Assembly: GCF_947387555.1 (NCBI RefSeq)
Contig: NZ_CANDNZ010000001.1
Coordinates: 620,001-684,000, forward strand
Direction: 5' to 3'
Source: Thalassomonas sp. RHCl1
GTDB taxonomy: Bacteria; Pseudomonadota; Gammaproteobacteria; Enterobacterales; Alteromonadaceae
Length of the DNA stretch: 64,000 nucleotides
The notes under the pieces were generated by a model, which was not told where the DNA came from, did not search any database, and was given only the letters and a program-made list of their open reading frames with translations. Made by a program: the position numbers and the translations under genes. Below are positions 18,830 through 26,897 of the stretch, piece after piece (the stretch's first letter is position 1; each line of letters opens with the position of its first letter).

Positions 18830-20692
18830 ATGGCCTTATTACAAATTGCTGAGCCCGGACAGAGCACAGTACCTCACGAGCACAGACTCGCTGCCGGCAT
18901 TGACTTAGGGACAACTAACTCTTTAGTTGCCAGCGTCAAAAGCGGTTTAACCGAAACCTTAGCCGATGAAAATGGCGATGATATCCTGCCATCAGTGGTC
19001 AGCTACCAGGCTCAGGAAATCCTGGTGGGCAAGGCGGCAGAAGCTTTTGCCGTCAGTGATGCCGAAAATACTATTGTTTCGGCCAAACGCCTGATCGGCC
19101 GTTCTTTAGAGGATATACGGGGCAAATATCCGTCCCTGCCTTATAGTTTTAGCGGTGATGAAAATCATCCCGATATCCAGACTCGCCAAGGCACGGTAAA
19201 CCCGGTGCAGGTATCGTCAGAAATATTAAAAAACTTGTCGCAGCGTGCCGAAAAAGCCCTCGGCGGGGAGTTAACCGGTGTGGTGATCACAGTACCCGCC
19301 TACTTTGACGATGCCCAAAGACAAAGCACTAAAGACGCCGCTAAGCTTGCCGGATTAAATGTCTTACGTCTGCTAAACGAGCCGACGGCCGCTGCCGTGG
19401 CCTACGGTCTTGATAGCGGCCAGGAAGGGGTGATAGCGGTTTACGACCTTGGCGGCGGTACCTTTGATATTTCCATTTTAAGGTTAAACAAAGGGGTGTT
19501 TGAAGTTCTGGCTACCGGCGGGGATTCGGCCCTGGGCGGTGATGACTTTGATGTCAGCCTGGTTGATCACCTTATTGCAGAGGCTGGACTGGCACGTCCG
19601 CTGTCTGCTTCCATGGAGCGCCAGCTATTGCAACAGGCGCGCTTTGCCAAAGAGCAGTTAAGCGCACAGGATACGGTGGAAATCAGTCTTTCACTTGATG
19701 ATGAAAACACCTGGAATACCCAGCTGAGCAAAGCGACGTTTGAACAGCTTATTTCATCTTTGGTGGCAAAAACCTTAAGGGCTTGTAAGCGCAGCTTAAA
19801 AGATGCCGGTATCAGCGTGGATGAGGTTCATGAAGTGGTCATGGTTGGCGGCTCTACCCGGGTGCCTCTGGTCCGCAGTGAAGTGGAAAAATATTTCCAG
19901 CGCACGCCGCTGACCTCGATAGACCCCGATAAGGTGGTTGCCATGGGCGCAGCCATTCAGGCAGACGTATTGGCGGGCAACAAACCCGACAGCGATATGT
20001 TATTGCTTGATGTTATTCCTTTGTCGCTGGGACTGGAAACCATGGGCGGCCTGGTGGAAAAAGTGATCCCGAGAAATACCACTATCCCTGTGGCCAAAGC
20101 ACAGGAGTTCACCACCTTTAAAGACGGACAGACGGCGATGGCCATCCATGTCTTGCAGGGGGAGCGTGAACTGGTGGATGCCTGTCGCTCGCTGGCGCGT
20201 TTCGAATTAAGAGGCATCCCGGCGATGACCGCGGGCGCCGCCCATATCCGGGTCACCTTTAGAGTTGATGCCGATGGCCTGTTACATGTTTCGGCGATGG
20301 AGAAATCCACCGGGGTTGAAGCCAGTATCGAAGTCAAACCTTCATTTGGTCTGGACGACAGCCAAATTGCCAATATGATCAAAGATTCCATGAGTCATGC
20401 CAAGGAAGACATAGAGGCGCGGATGCTCAAAGAGCAGCAGGTTGAAGCCAAGCGGGTGATAGAGTCGGTACAGTCGGCCCTGCTGGAAGACGGCAAATTG
20501 CTTAGCGATGAAGAGCGCCAGCTGATTGATGCCAATATTAAAGATTTACATGAAATCAGCCAAAAAACAGATGTTGCCGATATTGAAGCGGCAATTGAGA
20601 AATTAAATCAGAGTACCGCGACTTTTGCAGAACGCCGCATGGATGCTTCCATACGCACTGCATTAGCCGGTCATTCGGTAGACGAGGTTTAA
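18830..20692 (+). CDS. hscA: Fe-S protein assembly chaperone HscA
   Basis: Specialised Hsp70 that drives cluster transfer from IscU. 620 residues. The nucleotide-binding domain carries [16 protein letters not shown] (about 22-37), [14 protein letters not shown] and [12 protein letters not shown]. The substrate-binding domain begins near [26 protein letters not shown], and a helical lid ends the protein. It follows hscB by 36 bp and precedes fdx by 3 bp. Confidence 0.98.
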   Translation: MALLQIAEPGQSTVPHEHRLAAGIDLGTTNSLVASVKSGLTETLADENGDDILPSVVSYQAQEILVGKAAEAFAVSDAENTIVSAKRLIGRSLEDIRGKYPSLPYSFSGDENHPDIQTRQGTVNPVQVSSEILKNLSQRAEKALGGELTGVVITVPAYFDDAQRQSTKDAAKLAGLNVLRLLNEPTAAAVAYGLDSGQEGVIAVYDLGGGTFDISILRLNKGVFEVLATGGDSALGGDDFDVSLVDHLIAEAGLARPLSASMERQLLQQARFAKEQLSAQDTVEISLSLDDENTWNTQLSKATFEQLISSLVAKTLRACKRSLKDAGISVDEVHEVVMVGGSTRVPLVRSEVEKYFQRTPLTSIDPDKVVAMGAAIQADVLAGNKPDSDMLLLDVIPLSLGLETMGGLVEKVIPRNTTIPVAKAQEFTTFKDGQTAMAIHVLQGERELVDACRSLARFELRGIPAMTAGAAHIRVTFRVDADGLLHVSAMEKSTGVEASIEVKPSFGLDDSQIANMIKDSMSHAKEDIEARMLKEQQVEAKRVIESVQSALLEDGKLLSDEERQLIDANIKDLHEISQKTDVADIEAAIEKLNQSTATFAERRMDASIRTALAGHSVDEV

Positions 20693-20695
20693 ATT

Positions 20696-21034
20696 ATGCC
20701 TAAGATTATTTTTCTTCCACATGAAGAATTATGCCCTGACGGGGCCGTGGTTGAAGCTAAGACGGGTGACAGCGTGTTAAACACCGCCCTGGAAAACGAT
20801 ATCGGTATTGAGCACGCCTGTGAGAAGGTCTGCGCCTGTACTACTTGCCATGTCATTATCCGTGAAGGTTTTGACTCTTTAGAAGAAAGCGATGAACTTG
20901 AAGATGACTTGCTGGATAAAGCCTGGGGCTTGGAGCCTGAATCCCGTTTAGGCTGCCAGGCAATCGTCGCCGATGAAGACTTAGTGGTGGAAATTCCCAA
21001 ATATACCATCAATATGGTGTCTGAAAACCATTAA
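20696..21034 (+). CDS. fdx: [2Fe-2S] ferredoxin of the ISC system
   Basis: Electron donor for cluster assembly. 112 residues with ligands Cys42, Cys48, Cys51 and Cys87 (ACEKVCACTTCHVII, RLGCQAI) and the extra conserved Cys46. Last gene of the isc operon. Its final codons (INMVSEN, then His and stop) and the following terminator are repeated about 5.8 kb downstream at 26789-26886, which marks the edge of an inserted block. The protein itself is full length. Confidence 0.97.
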   Translation: MPKIIFLPHEELCPDGAVVEAKTGDSVLNTALENDIGIEHACEKVCACTTCHVIIREGFDSLEESDELEDDLLDKAWGLEPESRLGCQAIVADEDLVVEIPKYTINMVSENH

Positions 21035-21094
21035 AATGAGTTAGGCGACAATTTAGAAAGGGTGATAATACTTGATGTTATTACCCTTTTTTAA
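21003..21094 (+). repeat. Left copy of direct repeat: fdx 3' end plus terminator
   Basis: Covers the last ten fdx codons, the stop and the terminator. It aligns with 26789-26886 with about nine mismatches and a few short gaps over about 90 bp, including an uninterrupted identical block CAATATGGTGTCTGAAAAC. It forms the left border of the inserted three-gene block and could be an attachment-site remnant. Confidence 0.85.
21056..21093 (+). terminator. isc operon terminator (left copy)
   Basis: Stem AAAGGGTGATAATA / TGTTATTACCCTTT followed by a T run, 22 bp after the fdx stop. Confidence 0.88.
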
Positions 21095-21479
21095 TGTCTG
21101 TAGTTTTTAAAGTCAAAACAGTTAAATCGTTTGTAGAGGTTAAGTGAATATTTTTCAAAGTAGACACTATACAAAAGACACTAATCAAGAAAGTTCACTT
21201 GACAATGGCAACTAACAAGAAAGAACTAGTATGGATTTATAACATTATGTCTTCGGCTTTTTCACCATTTTTAAATGGAAGTATTGTTTAAAAAACGGTT
21301 TTAAGTTGAGTCGTGGTGTAGTTAACTTTTTCACAAAGTTTAACATTGAAAGAGCAGAATGTCCTAAGAGCTTGACAGCATATAAACCCATTATATAATT
21401 GTATAAAAAACAACCGCTCTAAACATTTTGGGGTATTGACCAATAGGCGAGTAAAGTGTTGCTACCAATGGAGTGAGCA
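21095..21479 (+). other. Non-coding region upstream of the island operon
   Basis: 385 bp of A+T-rich sequence without an ORF of note. It contains a consensus promoter near its end and some short repeated words (AGACACTA, ACAAAAGACACTAA; CAAGAAAGTT, CAAGAAAGAAC) that might be operator elements. Confidence 0.5.
21372..21399 (+). promoter_or_regulatory. Consensus sigma-70 promoter of the island operon
   Basis: TTGACA (21372-21377) and TATAAT (21394-21399), both perfect consensus hexamers, 16 bp apart. The likely start of transcription is about 75 bp before the hydrolase ATG. Such a strong core promoter suggests constitutive expression or control by a repressor. Confidence 0.78.
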
Positions 21480-22928
21480 ATGACTGAAGAATCGACCCTA
21501 ACTTCTGAAACAACCAAACCCAATAATACAAAAAATAGCGCCAGTAAAAAGCAAGCCGTAGTCGTAATTCATGGCATGGGTGAGCAACGCCCTATGGCAA
21601 CAATACGTGAATTTGTACACCATGTATGGAAAATAGATCCAGCTATTGAGAAGCAACACTTTTGGAATAAACCAAGTTCTGTGAGTGAATCGTTTGAACA
21701 ACGCAGGCTTACCACCAACAGTCCGAAGATAAAAACTAAGAATAAAAAAGTACAACGAGTAGATTTTTATGAATATTATTGGGCTCATCACACCGTTAAT
21801 ACCAAATGGGAACATTTTATCGGCTGGTTTACTACTCTTCTTTGGTGCCCTCGCAGTAAATATGAGCGGCACGAAAATACACTTCGCCGCTTATGGCTTG
21901 TATTATGGGGGGGAGTTTTAGCAGCATTATTAAGTGTAGTTATCTGGAGTTGCGGCGTTGAATATATAGCTACAAATTGTGAAGGATTGACGGCCACTTT
22001 GTTAAAAGCACTCATTTCAGGAGTCGAATTAGCTGTTCTGTTTGGTCTAAATAAACTCAAGTGTTTTGCCACAAAATATTTTGGTGATGTTGCCCGTTAC
22101 GTTAAGGCTCAACCCGCTAATATCCATATTAGACAGCAAATTCGTCAAGGCGGCATAGAATTACTCGAAAGAATTCATCAAACAGGGGATTATGAACGCA
22201 TAGTTTTAGTAGGACATAGTTTGGGCTCGATCATAGCTTACGACATAATCAACCATTTATGGGCGCGGCACAACAAGTTTAAATACACCAAAGGCAGTAA
22301 AACACATACCTCTCCTTTATCTCAGAAATCACAGGAATTAATTGAGGCACTTGAAGGCTTATCCAAAGACTGTGGTACTGATGAGTTTGATAAAGAAAGC
22401 TATAGAGAAAAACAGTTTGCTTTGTTTAACTCTCTCAAAGAATCAGGTAAAAACAATTGGCTGATTTCTGACTTTATTACATTAGGCAGTCCGCTTACTT
22501 ATGCAGACATTCTGCTATTTGATAGCAATAAAGAATTTATCAAGCGTAAGCTAGATAGAGAATACCCGACTTCTCCCCCCATACCAGAGAACAAGTACTG
22601 GACTTATCAGGTAAATGATCAGAAATACTTACACCATGGCGCCGTTTTTGCGCCAGTCAGGTGGACTAATATTTATATGACCTATGAATGTTTGATCAAA
22701 GGCGACCTAATATCAGGTCCCGTCAGCAGTAATTTTAGCTATTCAGAACTAAATATTGATAAGTCCACCCTAAGTCCACCTAAAAATAACGAACACACAC
22801 CCATTAAAGAAATTAAAATTTCTTATGAATATGTTAAGGACGGGTTTACCCATACTGAATACTGGAAGTCGACTATAGCTGACGATAAGCATTTAAAAGC
22901 ATTACGTAGCGCCTTACAACTCTATTAG
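21480..22928 (+). CDS. Membrane-associated alpha/beta-hydrolase (serine esterase/lipase-like)
   Basis: 482 residues, first gene of the island operon, with a GGAG ribosome-binding site 7 bp before the ATG. After a 23-residue polar lead comes the oxyanion-type strand AVVVIHGMGEQRP (26-38). A central insertion carries a hydrophobic helix at about 138-160 (LWLVLWGGVLAALLSVVIW) and a second weaker one at 175-193. The nucleophile elbow IVLVGHSLGSIIAYD places Ser247. ISDFITLGSPLTYAD (329-343) and VFAPVRWTNIYM (389-400) resemble blocks of an uncharacterised, widespread hydrolase family, and His458 in FTHTEYW is a candidate catalytic His. No signal peptide, so probably cytoplasmic and membrane-attached. 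A lipid or acyl ester substrate is an inference. Confidence 0.82.
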   Translation: MTEESTLTSETTKPNNTKNSASKKQAVVVIHGMGEQRPMATIREFVHHVWKIDPAIEKQHFWNKPSSVSESFEQRRLTTNSPKIKTKNKKVQRVDFYEYYWAHHTVNTKWEHFIGWFTTLLWCPRSKYERHENTLRRLWLVLWGGVLAALLSVVIWSCGVEYIATNCEGLTATLLKALISGVELAVLFGLNKLKCFATKYFGDVARYVKAQPANIHIRQQIRQGGIELLERIHQTGDYERIVLVGHSLGSIIAYDIINHLWARHNKFKYTKGSKTHTSPLSQKSQELIEALEGLSKDCGTDEFDKESYREKQFALFNSLKESGKNNWLISDFITLGSPLTYADILLFDSNKEFIKRKLDREYPTSPPIPENKYWTYQVNDQKYLHHGAVFAPVRWTNIYMTYECLIKGDLISGPVSSNFSYSELNIDKSTLSPPKNNEHTPIKEIKISYEYVKDGFTHTEYWKSTIADDKHLKALRSALQLY

Positions 22929-22957
22929 TTAGTGTACTAAATAACAGGAAGATAGTA

Positions 22958-24856
22958 ATGACAATAGTAAAAACAAAAATTAAGCCCCGCCTATTATTGA
23001 CCAGTATAGCAAGTGTTGTTTTTCTTGTAAGTTGCTCAGTTGCTCCTGAACATCACGTAAGAACAGGTGAAGATCCAAGATATCAAGATACCGATGTTGC
23101 ATTTCGAACTACTTATTACTTTAGAGTCTTTGACTATTGCCAGTCATCAAATGAACCTACTGCGCAGCACTACCCTAAAACAAGCGGCTTATATCGATTT
23201 AAAATGACAGGTAAATCCAGTACATTTAAAAATAAAGTAAAATTTGAATCAGGTATATTAAAGAGTTGGGAACTAGATCCTCTTGGCGCATCAGTTCTTT
23301 ATGACAAGGAGATAGGTAGGCACAGGTTTGTCTCAGAAAATGAAACTCAAAATGAAGCTAAACAAAAGAAGGCATGGCAAGATTATAAAGAACTTCAAAA
23401 AGAGTATCTTGCGTTATCGGGCGACAATAAGAATTCACAAGAACTTGACCTTAATAACAACTTAACCGCTGCACTGAATGCTACAATAAATCCCACTTCT
23501 GCCATCGATAATGGTAGTTTAACCTCTAATATGGATATGGCTTTTGCAAAAAATAAAACTGAAGTACTGGATAAACTAAATGAAAATTTAATAACTACAA
23601 TCAAAACTGCAATTACGCAAAAGCAAACAGAGCTGCTTAGCGAAAATTCACAAAAAGCACAGGATACATTAAATTCCGTAAGCAGGTTATGGCTTTTAAA
23701 TAGCATCAAAACCAAATTAAAACACAATATTAATACAAAGGTAAACAGCACCAGCCTACCAGAAAACATCTTTGACAATAAAGATAATGCTAAAGAAGCT
23801 TGGGATAATATGATTAAAAGCTTAACCACTAAGGTTAAGTTTGGAGATGCAGAAAAACACCTGCATACCGCAGAGCTTATAGAAAAATATAAAGCAATAA
23901 ATAGCCTGGGTAATATTCAAACAGAAACTGTCACTATCGACAATAAAGATAAACTAATTGCTCAACTACTTGCAGAAGGCTATTACTCACAACTTAACAA
24001 CATGGCTCTTAAGCACTTGACAGGTGAGTTCGAAAGTTTATTTATCGAGCTAAACAATCAATTTAAACTAAAAGAAATCAATGGTGAAGAAAAAACAACG
24101 CCTATCAATGATGAGATTAGAACAAAAATAAAAGAACAACTCACACTAGAAATTGAATCACTGTTTGCATTTAGCAGTATGCTTGCTACTAGAGCCGAAA
24201 ATACTCCTCTAGACGTAAACTTTGAAGCATTGCCTGAAGCTACTGGCGTTTACGCCAAAATAAATAAAAAAAATATTGCTAAACAATTAGAAGAATCTAC
24301 AAAAATATTAATAGCTAGTGCAGTTCAACATGTGCACTATCCTGAGTCTGGGCCATTATCGGCGACACTAACGTCACTTAAAAATGCCATGAATAACAAA
24401 CTTGCCATTGCTACGGGCACATCAGTAATGAGCAATGCATCTGGTGACACCAAAATACTATCACAGAATGAAGAAATCAGATGTGGTAAAGCAAATAAAA
24501 GAAAAGGCTTTCAAATACTTGGTCCTGAAGGATGGCGTACCTTTAATCAAGACGAACGCCTTGTTATGGCAATGTATTCCGATAACTCTCCTATTACCAA
24601 TGTTTTAAAAGAGTTATCACAACAAGTACTCAATGCACACCAATCAAATGAACCGAATCTATTGCCTATCGTTAAAGCGGAGTTACGACTGAGTAAGGCA
24701 CAGCAGCAACTCACTACTGAAAAAAATAATTTACTTACCGCCAAACCTGAGGAAAAACTCAACGCATTATGCGAACTTGTAGACAAAGTTACAGAAAAAC
24801 TACAAACAGAAAACGAAAGCACGCCAATTAAGCTGTCAAATTGCAAGGGAGATTAA
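22958..24856 (+). CDS. Large predicted outer-membrane lipoprotein, unknown function
   Basis: 632 residues I cannot assign to a named family. The lipoprotein signal peptide (LLLTSIASVVFLVSCS) has its lipobox at LVSC with Cys26 as first mature residue. Position +2 is Ser, not Asp, which points to the outer membrane. The N-terminal domain contains RTTYYFRVFDYCQ and GLYRFKMTGKSS, then FESGILKSWELDPLGASVLYD, which looks like a folded globular part. The rest is rich in Lys, Asn, Glu and Leu, mostly helical, with coiled-coil-like stretches in the middle and near the end. The ATG at 22958 follows AGGAAG by 8 bp. It lies 29 bp after the hydrolase gene and 2 bp before the next gene. Confidence 0.8.
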   Translation: MTIVKTKIKPRLLLTSIASVVFLVSCSVAPEHHVRTGEDPRYQDTDVAFRTTYYFRVFDYCQSSNEPTAQHYPKTSGLYRFKMTGKSSTFKNKVKFESGILKSWELDPLGASVLYDKEIGRHRFVSENETQNEAKQKKAWQDYKELQKEYLALSGDNKNSQELDLNNNLTAALNATINPTSAIDNGSLTSNMDMAFAKNKTEVLDKLNENLITTIKTAITQKQTELLSENSQKAQDTLNSVSRLWLLNSIKTKLKHNINTKVNSTSLPENIFDNKDNAKEAWDNMIKSLTTKVKFGDAEKHLHTAELIEKYKAINSLGNIQTETVTIDNKDKLIAQLLAEGYYSQLNNMALKHLTGEFESLFIELNNQFKLKEINGEEKTTPINDEIRTKIKEQLTLEIESLFAFSSMLATRAENTPLDVNFEALPEATGVYAKINKKNIAKQLEESTKILIASAVQHVHYPESGPLSATLTSLKNAMNNKLAIATGTSVMSNASGDTKILSQNEEIRCGKANKRKGFQILGPEGWRTFNQDERLVMAMYSDNSPITNVLKELSQQVLNAHQSNEPNLLPIVKAELRLSKAQQQLTTEKNNLLTAKPEEKLNALCELVDKVTEKLQTENESTPIKLSNCKGD

Positions 24857-24858
24857 GG

Positions 24859-26787
24859 ATGAAAAAGTTATATCAAATTATTTTATTAAGTCTTCTCTTC
24901 ATTACTAAAGTCAGTGCTGATGGCTCTATGCGTATCGAAGTTGAAGTATACAATGGCCCTTTAAGTAAAAGCATAGAAGTACAAAAAACAGAATTAGTTA
25001 GCACAGTAAATATAACCTCACATGTATTGGGCAACTTAACCAGAGCCATACATATCAGCCAATGCCGATTAGGCTGCTTCGGCTCTAAGGTAGAGTTAGA
25101 CGATGATAAAAGTACGGGAGATACATTTGAGCGTTGCTCAAAAGATACGGTAAACTCAAATTTCCCCTATAGCAGTAGAACAGATATTGATGAAAAGTTA
25201 AAAAATCTGGCTGTGTCGGATATGTTTCCAAGCGAAACAAGAAAACTCCTACCTGAAATTTTTCCAATAAAAAACTACAAGCAGCTATCGCCTCACAGAA
25301 GTGGAACTAAGTACGCAGAGTTAAACCGAGATTATTACGAAAAAAATGGCATGACCCAGTTTTACTGGACGAAAGACATGGCCGCTATCCCAACAAAAAA
25401 TAATGATGCCAAACACCAAGTATGCCCTCTGCTTAGCGATGTAAAGTTTAATACCTTACACGTCTTAAACTATATTAAACGGACTGGTATCGTGGGTTGC
25501 CGTGAGGATTTAGTCGAAAACGTATCGAATAATGGTCAAATGAATAAAGAGTCAATGGAATGTTTAACGCAAATAGCCAATGTCGGCAAGCTGCTCTCTG
25601 AGGGGGCTGAACATTGGGCGGCAACGCAAGTTGCTGTTATGCCTACCTCTAAACGAACCCGCATTTCTATTGCAAGAGCAGCCGTTACAGCAGCTGAACT
25701 TGGCAACGAATTAACCGCAAGAGCTGACGCTATAATCAAACAAGAGAAAGGAGCGGACTTAGCCGAGCTTTTACCTACAAGTGTTTTTTTACGCGATTCA
25801 GAAGGAACAGATTACCTAAACATGTTCGAGTGGTTAAATGCAACACCAAGAAAAAACAGGCAATGGTCAACTCAAAGCCGAACTCGTATGATTGAACGAC
25901 TCATTAATGATAACAATTGGTCAAAAATAAATACCGCATTTGCTCAAGGGAAAGGCAAAGTCAATATGGTCTTCGCAAAAGATGATATAGGTAACTGGAA
26001 TCTTAAAAATTACGACAACGATCCATCAGAAATGCTTGACGCTTATAAAATTATCGGCACTAATTTGTTTACCAGTGCAGCAAAATTAGCAAAAAAAATG
26101 ACTTCTGTTGACAACGTTATTGACAATATTGCTGGCGTACAACAGTCAGTACAACAAGGCCAAAACCTAGTCTTTGGAGCTAATGCAAATATTGATGACA
26201 ATATTGCTAACACCATGGAGTCACGTATAAAGCAGCGCATAGAATCAACGTATAGAGAATATGAAGGTCAAATAAAGCTGCTTAATACAAAAATTACAGA
26301 GCTAGAAGATTTACTCAAAACAAAGCAAAAACAAATAGATAATACTGATAAAAAGTTCAGCGATATAGATAAAGAATTTACTGCTAAGAAAAGCAAAATA
26401 ACTAAATTAGAAATTAAATTAGAAGAGTCGCAGGAAAAATATAAAACGGCAAACGAACAAGTTAATACTCAACAACCTACAAATGAGCAATATGATACAT
26501 TTGTCACTGCCAGTAATGACTTGGCAAATATTCAAGCCGAGTTAAGCATTGCAAAAACAGAGCTTGCAAACTTTGAAGAACAAAACAAAGCCAGTATCGA
26601 AGAACAGCAAAAATTAATTGCTGAAGTCACAACTATAAAAACTGAATTAACAGCCAAACAAGACAAGCTTGTACAGTTACCGAATCAAGCCGTTTTAGTT
26701 ATCGAAGAAATACTCAATAACTATCATTCAAGTTTAACCGCGCTGCAAGAGAGTATGGTGGAGAATTTAGCTCCAAATAAAAGTTAG
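24859..26787 (+). CDS. Exported coiled-coil protein, unknown function
   Basis: 642 residues from the ATG at 24859, behind GGGAGATTAAGG. The frame also opens at a TTG at 24841, but the signal peptide begins at the ATG. Signal peptide: MKKLYQIILLSLLFITKVSA, then DGS. The mature N-terminus (MRIEVEVYNGPLSKSIEV) and a Cys-containing part (HISQCRLGCFGSK, FERCSKD) are followed by a globular middle. From about residue 452 to 625 a long heptad-rich region (QIKLLNTKITELEDLLKTKQ) predicts a coiled coil. No anchor is visible, so it should be periplasmic or released. The start lies 2 bp after the lipoprotein stop, implying coupled translation. No family recognised. Confidence 0.8.
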   Translation: MKKLYQIILLSLLFITKVSADGSMRIEVEVYNGPLSKSIEVQKTELVSTVNITSHVLGNLTRAIHISQCRLGCFGSKVELDDDKSTGDTFERCSKDTVNSNFPYSSRTDIDEKLKNLAVSDMFPSETRKLLPEIFPIKNYKQLSPHRSGTKYAELNRDYYEKNGMTQFYWTKDMAAIPTKNNDAKHQVCPLLSDVKFNTLHVLNYIKRTGIVGCREDLVENVSNNGQMNKESMECLTQIANVGKLLSEGAEHWAATQVAVMPTSKRTRISIARAAVTAAELGNELTARADAIIKQEKGADLAELLPTSVFLRDSEGTDYLNMFEWLNATPRKNRQWSTQSRTRMIERLINDNNWSKINTAFAQGKGKVNMVFAKDDIGNWNLKNYDNDPSEMLDAYKIIGTNLFTSAAKLAKKMTSVDNVIDNIAGVQQSVQQGQNLVFGANANIDDNIANTMESRIKQRIESTYREYEGQIKLLNTKITELEDLLKTKQKQIDNTDKKFSDIDKEFTAKKSKITKLEIKLEESQEKYKTANEQVNTQQPTNEQYDTFVTASNDLANIQAELSIAKTELANFEEQNKASIEEQQKLIAEVTTIKTELTAKQDKLVQLPNQAVLVIEEILNNYHSSLTALQESMVENLAPNKS

Positions 26788-26788
26788 C

Positions 26789-26886
26789 ATATCACCAATA
26801 TGGTGTCTGAAAACGATTAACAAGTAGTTAGGCTATAATTTAAAGAGAAAGGGTAATAATATTTGATGTTATTACCCTTTTTTTTA
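26789..26886 (+). repeat. Right copy of direct repeat: orphan fdx 3' end plus terminator
   Basis: Starts 1 bp after the stop of the coiled-coil gene. In frame it still spells ITNMVSEND and stop, a diverged copy of the fdx C-terminus without the gene, then a copy of the fdx terminator. It differs from the left copy at about nine positions plus small gaps, which argues against a very recent duplication of one parent sequence. It is probably the displaced original end of fdx. Confidence 0.85.
26847..26885 (+). terminator. Terminator, right copy (ends the island operon)
   Basis: Stem AAAGGGTAATAATA / TGTTATTACCCTTT followed by eight T. The T run ends only about 12 bp before the ATG of the sigma-factor gene. 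Confidence 0.85.
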
Positions 26887-26897
26887 AAAGCAGCGAT

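Larger units (their letters stand above)
21095..26788. mobile_element. Inserted three-gene island at the fdx 3' end
   Basis: About 5.7 kb bounded by the two fdx-end repeats. It is visibly more A+T-rich than its neighbours (the genes favour AAA, AAT and ATT codons, while the surrounding genes favour GCC, GGC and CTG). It contains a 385 bp promoter region and three large co-directional genes, with no integrase, transposase or inverted terminal repeats. The right repeat begins 1 bp after the last stop codon. Inference: acquired by integration at the end of fdx, with the recombinase supplied in trans or lost. Recombination with a related chromosome is the alternative. Confidence 0.68.

Noticed and set aside
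21199-21233. Second TTGACA upstream of the island operon
   Set aside because: No -10-like hexamer at 15-19 bp; the nearest TAGTAT is 23 bp away. The pair at 21372-21399 is far better.
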